From JAKJEP01 sp964580995 (lineage in GTDB: Bacteria; Planctomycetota; Phycisphaerae; Sedimentisphaerales; SM23-30), in NCBI GenBank assembly GCA_964580995.1, contig CAZOMV010000100.1, positions 1 to 21,233 on the forward strand: 21,233 nt of DNA. Direction: 5' to 3'. The notes beneath the pieces were generated by a model. It saw only the letters and a program-made list of their open reading frames with translations. It was not told where the DNA came from and did not search any database. The translations under genes and the position numbers were made by a program. Positions 5,981-13,335 of this stretch are shown one piece after another (the stretch's first letter is position 1; every line of letters begins with the position of its first letter).

Positions 5981-6889
5981 TTAGCCGAAGAGGGAAAAAC
6001 TGTGGCCGTATAAGACGACCAGCAGCGAAACGGCAATCCAGAGCAGCAGATTGATGATCGTGGGAAGATCCCGCAGCAGGGATCTTGTCGGGTCTTCGCC
6101 CTCGTTTAGATAGTAAATAATGTAGATGTAGCGAAACAGGCCGTAGATGACCAGCGGAACGGTCAGGATCATAGCCCGGGTTCCAAACACATCCATCGTC
6201 CGGGCGTCCACGGTGTAGAGTGCGTAGCAGACAATGGTGGCACCCGTGACCATGGAGATAACCTGGTCCAGAAAGGCGATGCTGTAATCCTTCAGGACTT
6301 TGCGGGCATGCTGATTGTTATTTTGGCTGGAAACCAGTTCAGCCCGTCTTTTGGTGAAGCCCAGGAAGAGGGAAATCAGGATGGTGCAGAGGACCAGCCA
6401 GTGGGAGGCGGGGACTTCGATGGCCAGACTGCCGCCCAGAATCCGCAGGACAAAGCCGGCGGCGACAATCATCACATCCAGTATGACCAGATGTTTGAGG
6501 CCGAGGGAATAGCCGATATTTAATAGAATATAAATAATAAGAATCGCTACAAAACGGGTATTCACCGATATCGCCAGGACAATACCGACGGCGAGCAGAA
6601 TGATAGATAAGCCAACCGCTTCGTGGACACTTAGCCGGCCGGCGGCGAGGGGGCGATGTTTTTTGACGGGGTGTACCCGGTCTTCGTTGCGGTCGCAAAT
6701 ATCATTGATTACATAGATGACGCTGGAAATCAGGCAAAAGCTGAGAAAGGCCAGCAGGGTATTTTTACAATTATCCGGATGGGTGAACTGGTGGGAAAAG
6801 AGCAGGGGGGCCAGCACGAAGCTGTTCTTGACCCATTGTGCCGGCCGCATGACTCCCAGCAGACTTTTTATTTTATCAGTTGTCACCAT
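5981..6889 (-). CDS. UbiA-family prenyl-phosphate transferase (decaprenyl-phosphate phosphoribosyltransferase-like)
   Basis: This 302-residue polytopic membrane protein belongs to the UbiA superfamily. It opens with R-P-A-Q-W-V-K-N, carries the Mg/diphosphate motif N62-D-I-C-D66-R-N-E-D70 followed by K-K-H-R-P-L-A-A-G, and has a second conserved stretch Y-S-L-G-L-K. These blocks resemble the subgroup that moves phosphoribose from PRPP onto decaprenyl phosphate (Rv3806c type), the first step toward lipid-linked arabinose or ribose donors. Quinone or heme prenyltransferases are alternatives. I place the start at ATG 6889, since relatives begin about a dozen residues before R-P-x-Q-W; an in-frame ATG at 6940 would give 319 residues. 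From 6889 the gene overlaps the end of galE by 14 nt, so translational coupling is likely. The pairing with an epimerase-type sugar enzyme suggests a role in cell-surface glycan precursors. Confidence 0.8.
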   Translation of the reverse strand: MVTTDKIKSLLGVMRPAQWVKNSFVLAPLLFSHQFTHPDNCKNTLLAFLSFCLISSVIYVINDICDRNEDRVHPVKKHRPLAAGRLSVHEAVGLSIILLAVGIVLAISVNTRFVAILIIYILLNIGYSLGLKHLVILDVMIVAAGFVLRILGGSLAIEVPASHWLVLCTILISLFLGFTKRRAELVSSQNNNQHARKVLKDYSIAFLDQVISMVTGATIVCYALYTVDARTMDVFGTRAMILTVPLVIYGLFRYIYIIYYLNEGEDPTRSLLRDLPTIINLLLWIAVSLLVVLYGHSFSLFG

Positions 6890-7862
6890 AGCCGTCCGGA
6901 TGGTTGCTGTGCCATCGCCAGGCGCTTTCGATGATGGCATGCAAGTTTTTATAGGCGGGGGACCAGCCTAGTTCTTTGCGTAATTTTTCGGAGCCGGCCA
7001 CCAGCCGGGTGGTATCGCCGCTGCGCCGGGGGAGATATTCGCAGGCGATTTTTTGGCCGGTCACTTCTTCGGCGGCCCGGATTACTTCGAGTACCGAGTG
7101 GCCGGTTCCAGTCCCTATATTGTACACATTGCCTTTGCCTGCCTGCATGGTGTCCAGGGCGCGGCGGTGGGCATCGGCCAGATCGTCCACATGAATATAA
7201 TCCCGAATACAGGTGCCATCGGGGGTAGGGTAATCCCTGCCGAAGATGCCGATTTTTTTCCGTTGGCCCAGGGGGACCTGGAGGACCAGGGGAATCAGAT
7301 GCGTCTCCGGGTCGTGATCTTCCCCGAACCGGCCGTCGGGGCCGGCCCCACAGGCATTGAAATAGCGAAGGATGGTATAGCCCAGGCCGTAGGCCCGGGA
7401 GAAGTCCTCGATGAGCCGCTCAACGGCGAATTTGCTGAAGGCATAGGGGCTGTCGGGATTTTTGGGGGAATCCTCCTGCAAGGCTCCTTCGGTAATGGGG
7501 GCATAAACGGCAGCGGTGCTGGAAAAAACGATCTTTTTGATATTTGCTTCCCGCATGGCCTCCAGGAGAGCCAGGCTGTTGACAATATTGTTGTGATAAT
7601 AATCCAGGGGCCGTTCGGTTGATTCGCCTACGCTAATGAAGGAGGCAAAATGCATGACGGCGTCGATTTTGAGATCCTGCAGGACCTGCACGAGGTGGTT
7701 TTTATCGGCCAGATCGCCGATAATCAGGCGATCGGCGGGCAAGGATTGCCGGTGGCCCTTGATCAGGCTGTCATAGGCGAATACATCGTATCCTTTTGCT
7801 AATAAGCATCTTACAGCGGCACTACCCACATAACCGGCCCCGCCGGTCGCTATTACTCGCAT
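6876..7862 (-). CDS. galE: UDP-glucose 4-epimerase (GalE), SDR superfamily
   Basis: This 328-residue cytosolic NAD-dependent enzyme interconverts UDP-glucose and UDP-galactose. The N-terminal Rossmann motif is T-G-G-A-G-Y-V-G (6-13). The catalytic elements are S114-S115-T116 and Y140-x-x-x-K144 in Y-A-F-S-K. R-Y-F-N-A-C-G-A and C-I-R-D-Y-I-H-V-D-D-L-A are the substrate-binding blocks typical of GalE. The length matches the usual 320-340. ATG 7862 has an AAGGA ribosome site (7872-7876) 9 nt upstream. It is the first gene of a two-gene minus-strand unit with the ubiA-like gene and overlaps it. Activity toward N-acetylated substrates, or on another UDP-sugar, cannot be excluded from sequence alone. 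Confidence 0.92.
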   Translation of the reverse strand: MRVIATGGAGYVGSAAVRCLLAKGYDVFAYDSLIKGHRQSLPADRLIIGDLADKNHLVQVLQDLKIDAVMHFASFISVGESTERPLDYYHNNIVNSLALLEAMREANIKKIVFSSTAAVYAPITEGALQEDSPKNPDSPYAFSKFAVERLIEDFSRAYGLGYTILRYFNACGAGPDGRFGEDHDPETHLIPLVLQVPLGQRKKIGIFGRDYPTPDGTCIRDYIHVDDLADAHRRALDTMQAGKGNVYNIGTGTGHSVLEVIRAAEEVTGQKIACEYLPRRSGDTTRLVAGSEKLRKELGWSPAYKNLHAIIESAWRWHSNHPDGYGDN

Positions 7863-7924
7863 ACAATATTTTCCTTGATAAGCACGGATTCCATTTCTAT
7901 TAGTATCGTCCTGTATCTCGTTGT

Positions 7925-7952
7925 AATATAATTAATAACGTTAAAATAACAA
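7925..7952 (-). promoter_or_regulatory. Candidate sigma70-type promoter for galE-ubiA
   Basis: On the minus strand a -35-like TTGTTA (7947-7952) and a -10-like TATATT (7925-7930) are 16 nt apart, in an AT-rich patch about 60 nt before the galE start codon. Sequence resemblance is the only support. Confidence 0.35.
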
Positions 7953-7991
7953 GGGTTGTCTGGCTGGGATGGTAATTTTTTTTGCTTGATT

Positions 7992-8025
7992 ATGGCTTGA
8001 TTTTCATGGTTCAAGCCATCATACT
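7992..8025 (+). promoter_or_regulatory. Candidate transaldolase promoter overlapped by a 9+9 bp inverted repeat
   Basis: TTGATT (7997-8002) and CATACT (8020-8025) form a -35/-10 pair with a 17-nt spacer. The arms ATGGCTTGA (7992-8000) and TCAAGCCAT (8011-8019) are perfectly complementary and cover the -35 and the whole spacer. A dimeric regulator bound here would block RNA polymerase. The galE promoter on the other strand is about 40 bp away, so one regulator could affect both directions. Confidence 0.4.
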
Positions 8026-8091
8026 CCGCTTTTCCTGAAGCCAATAAAACGAAATGGAAATATTTGTTAATCGATAAGAAAGGAAAATTTT

Positions 8092-9018
8092 ATGTTCAAT
8101 ATATATCAGACAAAAGCCGGAACTCACAGCCGTCGCATTCGTATGCCCGAAACCCATCCAACGGGTGGTAAGAAACTTGCCCATCCGGCGGCGCGGGCGC
8201 CGCGGATTTTTGCCGATACGGCAACTATTTCCGAGATCAAACCGCTTTATCAGGCCGGCGTGATCAGCGGAGTGACAACCAATCCGACGTTGATGAAGAA
8301 GGCCGGGGCGAAAAGCTGGGAGCAGGCCAAAGAGATCGCCAAAGAGCTGATTAAGCTGGTGGCGCCCAATCCGGTCAATCTGGAATTGATCGAGCTGACG
8401 GAAGAGGGGATGATCCGGCAGGCGCAGGAACTGGCGTCCTGGGGGGACAATGTGGTGGTTAAGGTTCCCGTCGGGGGCTATACGGCGGTGAATCCGTCCT
8501 TTGATCCGTTTACGGGGCTGAAGGTTGCACATGCCCTGTGGCAGCGGGATATCAAGGTCAACTGTACTTTGGTGTTTAATTCCACCCAGGCGCTCTGGGC
8601 GGCGCAGGCGGGGGCCTGTTATGTCAGCCCGTTTCTGGGCCGGCTGGCGGATTATGCCTATAAGAATGACCTGCCCGAACGCGCACCGGGCAATTCGCTG
8701 TACTGGATCGAGGACCATAAGAATGAAAAAGAGGACCAGCATGTTTCCAATTCGGAATATGTGGCCTGCGGCGGTGACCGCAAGGACATCGGCCCGCGGC
8801 TGATTCAGGAGATTTCGGCAATCTTCACCAATTATGACATTCATACGGAGATTCTTGCCGCCAGTTTCCGCAATTTTTCGCAGTTGACCGAATGCCTGCT
8901 GGCCGGCGCGGATATTCTTACGGTGCCCGCCAATATTCTGCAGAAAGTGGCGGACCACCCCTTGACCAGCGACGGGATGAAACGGTTTTACGAAGACTCG
9001 AAGGTTTTCGAAAAATGA
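8092..9018 (+). CDS. Transaldolase (FSA/TalC-type fold, with insertion)
   Basis: This 308-residue cytosolic enzyme of the class I transaldolase family moves dihydroxyacetone units between sugar phosphates in the non-oxidative pentose phosphate pathway. I-F-A-D-T-A-T and G-V-T-T-N-P-T-L-M mark the N-terminal strands. The Schiff-base lysine is K124 in V-V-V-K-V-P-V. V-N-C-T-L-V-F-N-S-T-Q-A and L-A-A-S-F-R-N are the phosphate-binding and C-terminal blocks. ATG 8092 has an AAGGAAA site just upstream. It is longer than the 210-220 residues of TalC/FSA enzymes because of an N-terminal extension of about 38 residues and a roughly 45-residue insertion after F-L-G-R-L-A-D-Y. The insertion is rich in charged residues (W-I-E-D-H-K-N-E-K-E-D). 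Fructose-6-phosphate aldolase activity is an alternative. The stop codon is the first triplet of the 91-nt repeat, copy 1. Confidence 0.88.
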   Translation: MFNIYQTKAGTHSRRIRMPETHPTGGKKLAHPAARAPRIFADTATISEIKPLYQAGVISGVTTNPTLMKKAGAKSWEQAKEIAKELIKLVAPNPVNLELIELTEEGMIRQAQELASWGDNVVVKVPVGGYTAVNPSFDPFTGLKVAHALWQRDIKVNCTLVFNSTQALWAAQAGACYVSPFLGRLADYAYKNDLPERAPGNSLYWIEDHKNEKEDQHVSNSEYVACGGDRKDIGPRLIQEISAIFTNYDIHTEILAASFRNFSQLTECLLAGADILTVPANILQKVADHPLTSDGMKRFYEDSKVFEK

Positions 9019-9107
9019 CGCCATCGTCACAATCTCGTCGTCCCCTGGATATGGGGGAGCCAGAGCTGTTTTGGGATGTCGATATTGACTTTTGGCGTTT
9101 CCGTCAA
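9017..9107 (+). repeat. 91-nt dispersed repeat, copy 1
   Basis: This copy aligns without gaps to 13244-13334, with 81 of 91 positions identical. It starts inside the transaldolase stop codon and ends 21 nt before the SNF2 start codon. It contains a CCCC/GGGG hairpin with outer CTC/GAG pairing, followed by GCTGTTTT. The two ends are partly inverted: ACGCCA near the start and TGGCGT near the end. The element could be a 3'-end transcript structure, a small non-autonomous mobile repeat, or a recombination site. An open frame crosses both copies, but the differences fall on all codon positions, so coding is unlikely. Confidence 0.8.
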
Positions 9108-9128
9108 AAATAGACAAGGCTTTACTGT

Positions 9129-12100
9129 ATGATCATTTTGCATGGAGCCGGCTTTGACCAGGGTTTCTATCTGTGGGGCGAGAAGTCCGTGAAAGAAAGT
9201 CTGCCTTCGGAGGTTAAACCCCGTCGAAAGGGTAAGAAGCCGCAGGCAACACTCTATCCGTATGATGCCGGGGGCGAGGAGTTGGTCCGATCCTTACAGG
9301 AAATTTCGGTTTCCTTCCCATCATCCGTTAAACAGGTACAAAAACTCACGGCCTGGCTGCCGGCTCAGGAGAACAGCCCGGTTCCATCCAGTGAACTGAT
9401 CGCCGAAATTCCGGCATCGAACACAAAGCCGGTATTGGCCCCCTGGGGTATCAGTGGGTATCCGCTTTCGTCGGCAGAGGCGGTGGAATTTTTGGCTCTA
9501 ACCCTGGGAAAGCAAACCCTGGCGGCGGGAATGGTAGTGGGGCAGGATCTGCTCTGGTGGGGCCGGGCGATGCGGCTGGCCGGTTCGCTGGTGGCTCGGC
9601 AGCAATACCTGCCGGGTTTGGTGATAAGCGATGCGGAATGCCTGGCCCAATGGCAGCCGGTTCTGGGCGGGCAGGACAGGAAGCGGGTGGCTGGACTGGC
9701 CCGGCAAATGCCGCCAATGGTCCGGGCGATTACCGAGCAGAAAGCGATTGCCCCGCCGGAACAGGCAGCGGAGACGATACTCAGGCAGTTCATTACGCAG
9801 GCTATTGACTATCTGGTGCGAATGGGGCATGGGACCGATCCGGTAATCGGGAAGAAAGTGATTCGCAAGAGGTCTGCTTTTGCCAGCGTTCATGATGCCT
9901 GGTTGCAGGCATTGCGTTCCCGCGACGGAGTTCTGGAATATGACCGGGATCAGGTGCTGCAACTGGCGGAACAAATCCGGCAATGGCGAGAGCCTATCGC
10001 CGTTTCAGAATCCGCACCCGCTCGGTTATGTTTTCGTCTGGAGGAACCGGAAGCTGCGGAACCGTCGGCAAAGACCCCGCGGTCCACGTCGGAACAGTGG
10101 TATGTTCGTTATCTTCTCCAGCCCCATGAGGATCCCAGTCTGCTGGTCCCGGTGGATCAGGCCTGGAACACCAAGGGTAAAAATGCCCCGGTACGAAAGC
10201 ACCTCGGTCCGAATGTTCAGAAATGTTTGCTTTCTTCGCTGGGCCAGGCGGCGGGGATATGTCCCAACATTGCCGCCAGTCTCAAGGCAGCGCAACCGGC
10301 GGGATATAGGTTGGATACCGTCAATGCCTTTCAGTTTCTAACGGAGAAGGCTGTGACGCTGGAGCAGGCCGGTTTCGGGGTGATGCTGCCGGCCTGGTGG
10401 ACCCGCAAGGGCACCAAGACACGGCTGACGGCCCGTGCCCATGTCAAAAGTCCGAAGATGCAGGGCGGCAGCGGGCTTTCTCTGAACGAGATCGTCCAAT
10501 TCGATTGGGAAATCGCCCTTGGTGATCAAACGCTCAGTCTGGCGGAATTGCAGGCCCTGGCCCGATTGAAGGCTCCCCTGGTGCGGGTTCGCGGCCAATG
10601 GGTTCAGTTGAATACCGAGGAGATCCAAGAAGCCATCCAATTCTGGAAAACGAAAGGTTCCCGGCAGGCCACGGTTCAGGAGGTCATCCAAATGGCGCTG
10701 GGAGCGAGGGAGACTGCCGGCGGTTTTTCGGTGGAAGGCGTGCAGGCGACGGGGTGGATCGACGAACTGCTCCAACGACTGCAAAACGGAGCTGCCCTGG
10801 AGCCAATGGCGGTTCCGGAAGGTTTTTGCGGAATGCTGCGGCCCTATCAGGAGCGGGGCTATGCCTGGCTGGCGTTTCTGCGGCAGTGGGGTTTAGGGGC
10901 CTGTCTGGCTGACGATATGGGATTGGGTAAGACGGTTCAGACGCTGGTATTGATCCAGCGGGATTGGCATGCCAACGGGAAGCGGCCGGTTCTTCTGATT
11001 TGCCCGACCTCGGTCGTGAATAACTGGCAGAAGGAGGCGGCCCGGTTTACACCGGATTTGCCGGTGCTGATCCATCACGGCTCCGACCGTATCAAGGGGA
11101 AGGCTTTTGCCAAACAGGTGAAGAAACAGGCCATCGTCATTTCCAGCTATGTGCTCATGCAGCGTGATATGGAATTTTTGCAGCAGGTCCCCTGGGCCGG
11201 GGTAGTGCTGGATGAGGCGCAGAATATCAAGAATCCGGAGACCAAGCAGTCCAAAGCGGCCCGCTCGCTTGCGGTGGATTATCGCATTGCATTGACGGGT
11301 ACCCCGGTGGAAAACAATGTCGGCGATTTGTGGTCAATCATGGAGTTTCTCAATCCGGGTTTTCTGGGCAGCCAGGCAGCCTTCAAACGGAACTATTTCA
11401 TCCCGATTCAGGCGGGCCGCGACCCGTCTGCTGCCGAACGGCTCAAACGGATCACCGGGCCGTTCATTCTCCGCCGGCTCAAAACCGACAAATCCATCAT
11501 CTCCGATCTGCCGGACAAACAGGAAATGAAAGTTTTCTGCACGCTGACCAAGGAACAGGCTTCGCTGTACGCGGCGGTATTGGAAGAAGCGGCAGGGGAT
11601 ATGGATTCCGCGGATGGTATTCAGCGGAAGGGCGTTATTCTGGCAACCCTTTCCAAGTTGAAACAGGTATGCAATCACCCGGCGCAATTGCTGGGGGATA
11701 ATTCCGCGATCCCCGGCCGTTCGGGCAAACTGGCGCGTTTGACGGAGATGCTGGAGGAAATCATCGAGGTGGGAGATCGGGCGCTGGTTTTCAGCCAATT
11801 CGCGGAGATGGGGCAAATTTTACATAATTATTTGCAGGAGACTTTCGGACGGGAGGTTCTGTTTCTGCATGGCGGTATCACGAGGAAGAAACGGGACCAA
11901 ATGGTGGAAAGTTTTCAGGGTGATACCGGTCCGTCCATCTTTGTTTTGTCCTTGAAGGCCGGCGGCACCGGACTGAATCTGACCCGCGCCAGCCATGTTT
12001 TTCATTTTGACCGCTGGTGGAACCCGGCGGTGGAGAACCAGGCCACGGACCGGGCGTTTCGCATCGGGCAGACGAAAAATGTGCAGGTGCATAAATTTCT

Positions 12101-12260
12101 TTGTGCCGGGACGCTGGAAGATAAAATCGATGAGATGATCGAGCGCAAGCAGGAGATTGCCCGAAACGTCATCGGCAGCGGCGAAGGGTGGCTGACCGAG
12201 CTTTCCAACGAACAGTTAAAAGATATCTTCGCCTTGCGGCAGGAAGCGATAGGGGAATGA
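9129..12260 (+). CDS. SNF2-family (RapA/YwqA-like) DNA-dependent ATPase
   Basis: This 1043-residue protein belongs to helicase superfamily 2, SNF2 group. Such proteins translocate on double-stranded DNA and remodel protein-DNA complexes or RNA polymerase. The N-terminal 500 or so residues match the SNF2-associated region seen in bacterial YwqA-like proteins. Motif I is D-D-M-G-L-G-K-T (595-602), motif II is D-E-A-Q (695-698), motif III is L-T-G-T-P-V-E-N-N, and the second RecA lobe has F-S-Q-F, K-A-G-G-T-G-L-N-L, R-W-W-N-P-A-V-E-N-Q (962-971) and D-R-A-F-R-I-G-Q. All catalytic motifs are intact. ATG 9129 has an AAGG site 9 nt upstream. The SWIM gene follows after 33 nt, so the two are likely one transcript. 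Bacterial SNF2-SWIM pairs are common, but their role is poorly defined; DNA repair, transcription recycling or defence are all possible. Confidence 0.92.
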   Translation: MIILHGAGFDQGFYLWGEKSVKESLPSEVKPRRKGKKPQATLYPYDAGGEELVRSLQEISVSFPSSVKQVQKLTAWLPAQENSPVPSSELIAEIPASNTKPVLAPWGISGYPLSSAEAVEFLALTLGKQTLAAGMVVGQDLLWWGRAMRLAGSLVARQQYLPGLVISDAECLAQWQPVLGGQDRKRVAGLARQMPPMVRAITEQKAIAPPEQAAETILRQFITQAIDYLVRMGHGTDPVIGKKVIRKRSAFASVHDAWLQALRSRDGVLEYDRDQVLQLAEQIRQWREPIAVSESAPARLCFRLEEPEAAEPSAKTPRSTSEQWYVRYLLQPHEDPSLLVPVDQAWNTKGKNAPVRKHLGPNVQKCLLSSLGQAAGICPNIAASLKAAQPAGYRLDTVNAFQFLTEKAVTLEQAGFGVMLPAWWTRKGTKTRLTARAHVKSPKMQGGSGLSLNEIVQFDWEIALGDQTLSLAELQALARLKAPLVRVRGQWVQLNTEEIQEAIQFWKTKGSRQATVQEVIQMALGARETAGGFSVEGVQATGWIDELLQRLQNGAALEPMAVPEGFCGMLRPYQERGYAWLAFLRQWGLGACLADDMGLGKTVQTLVLIQRDWHANGKRPVLLICPTSVVNNWQKEAARFTPDLPVLIHHGSDRIKGKAFAKQVKKQAIVISSYVLMQRDMEFLQQVPWAGVVLDEAQNIKNPETKQSKAARSLAVDYRIALTGTPVENNVGDLWSIMEFLNPGFLGSQAAFKRNYFIPIQAGRDPSAAERLKRITGPFILRRLKTDKSIISDLPDKQEMKVFCTLTKEQASLYAAVLEEAAGDMDSADGIQRKGVILATLSKLKQVCNHPAQLLGDNSAIPGRSGKLARLTEMLEEIIEVGDRALVFSQFAEMGQILHNYLQETFGREVLFLHGGITRKKRDQMVESFQGDTGPSIFVLSLKAGGTGLNLTRASHVFHFDRWWNPAVENQATDRAFRIGQTKNVQVHKFLCAGTLEDKIDEMIERKQEIARNVIGSGEGWLTELSNEQLKDIFALRQEAIGE

Positions 12261-12293
12261 TAAAGGCAGACATACTTTTTTGAGGATCCGTCT

Positions 12294-13208
12294 ATGTCGT
12301 GGCATCATTATTATGAGTATTATCCGAGATCCCAGGCCCGTAAGGCCCAAGGCGGGATCAAGGCCCAATCGAAACGGGGCCAGTTCGGGCAGAGCTGGTG
12401 GGCCAAACGGTGGATCCAGGTTTTGGAGAGCTTTACTATCGGAGCGAGGCTGGGCCGGGGGCGATCCTACGCCCGCAGCGGGCAGGTGCTTTCCATTGAT
12501 ATCGAAGAAGGGCTGGTGAAGGCGAAGGTGCAGGGTTCGCGCTCGACGCCCTACCAGATAACCATCCAGGTGAAAACGCTCGACAAGGCGGACTGGGGAA
12601 AATTGATCGGGATTCTGTCGAAACAGGTGATCTTTGCCGCCAAATTGCTGGCCGGTGAAATGCCGGAAAATATTGAAGACGCCTTCGTGGAAGCGAAACT
12701 TACGCTATTTCCCGATAAACGCGGCGACTTGAAGACGGATTGCTCCTGTCCGGACTGGTCCAATCCCTGCAAACATATCGCGGCGGTGTATTATCTGCTG
12801 GGCGAGGAATTCGACCGCGATCCCTTCCTGATTTTCAAGCTGCGGGGCATGGAGCGGCAAACCCTTTTGAGTTTGCTGAGCGGCTCCGAAGCAGCGGCAA
12901 AGAAACCGCGCGGCAGGAAAGGATCCGCCGTCTCCGAAGGTGTCTCCGAAGAAGCGGCCGCATTTCCTCCGGAACCGCTGCCGACCGATCCGAAAGTATT
13001 CTGGGCACAGACACCCGCGGAAGAAGATCTTACGGGTGAAGTGTCCATTCCGCCGGTGGCGGCGGCGCTGCCGAAGCGGCTGGGGAATTTTCCCTTTTGG
13101 CGGGCGGAGGAAAATTTTCTTGCCATGATGGAAACGATTTACCGCCAGGCCTCGCTCCTGGGAATGGATGTGTTTCTGGGGGAGCAGGGACGAATGCCTG
13201 AGCAATAA
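12294..13208 (+). CDS. SWIM zinc-finger protein, partner of the SNF2 ATPase (YwqB-like)
   Basis: This 304-residue cytosolic protein has one SWIM zinc finger, C150-S-C152 ... C159-K-H161, matching C-x-C-x(n)-C-x-H. SWIM domains bind nucleic acid or partner proteins. The N-terminus is W/Y/R-rich (S-W-H-H-Y-Y-E-Y-Y), followed by a conserved S-W-W-A-K-R-W block and a beta-rich segment (about residues 55-95), as in YwqB-type proteins. After the finger comes a low-complexity A/E/P-rich linker (about residues 200-260), then a short conserved end. ATG 12294 has a GAGGA site with a 7-nt spacer. It lies 33 nt downstream of the SNF2 gene on the same strand, and the 91-nt repeat copy 2 follows 35 nt after its stop. 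It probably targets or loads the SNF2 motor, but this is inferred from gene pairing only. Confidence 0.9.
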   Translation: MSWHHYYEYYPRSQARKAQGGIKAQSKRGQFGQSWWAKRWIQVLESFTIGARLGRGRSYARSGQVLSIDIEEGLVKAKVQGSRSTPYQITIQVKTLDKADWGKLIGILSKQVIFAAKLLAGEMPENIEDAFVEAKLTLFPDKRGDLKTDCSCPDWSNPCKHIAAVYYLLGEEFDRDPFLIFKLRGMERQTLLSLLSGSEAAAKKPRGRKGSAVSEGVSEEAAAFPPEPLPTDPKVFWAQTPAEEDLTGEVSIPPVAAALPKRLGNFPFWRAEENFLAMMETIYRQASLLGMDVFLGEQGRMPEQ

Positions 13209-13243
13209 ATTTTTCCGATAAGCGGATTTCAGGAGCCAATTCA

Positions 13244-13334
13244 GACGCCAGCGTCAAAAGCTCGTCGTCCCCTGGTTATCGGGGAGCCAGAGCTGTTTTT
13301 GGAAGTCCATATCGACTTTTGGCGGTTCCGTCAA
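13244..13334 (+). repeat. 91-nt dispersed repeat, copy 2
   Basis: This copy is the same length and orientation as copy 1, with 81 of 91 positions shared. It fills the space between the convergent SWIM and histidine-kinase genes and stops one base before the kinase stop codon. Here the hairpin is stronger: AGCTC/GAGCT outer arms enclose CCCC/GGGG and are followed by GTTTTT, which resembles an intrinsic terminator for the SWIM transcript. It may serve as a terminator while also being a dispersed element. Confidence 0.8.
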
Positions 13335-13335
13335 T

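Noticed and set aside
9085..9113. Possible SNF2 promoter inside repeat copy 1 (TTGACT with a downstream A-rich hexamer)
   Set aside because: At the best spacing the -10 match is poor, and the start point would fall at or beyond the ribosome site.
9018..9113. Conserved short peptide encoded by both 91-nt repeat copies
   Set aside because: The frame is open in both copies, but the ten differences are spread over all three codon positions (4, 2 and 4), many change the residue, and neither copy has a start with a ribosome site.
8011..9117. 368-residue minus-strand open frame opposite the transaldolase
   Set aside because: It is a mirror of the GC-rich transaldolase codons, with Pro/Arg/His/Gln bias and no domain; the plus-strand gene has clear catalytic motifs and a ribosome site.
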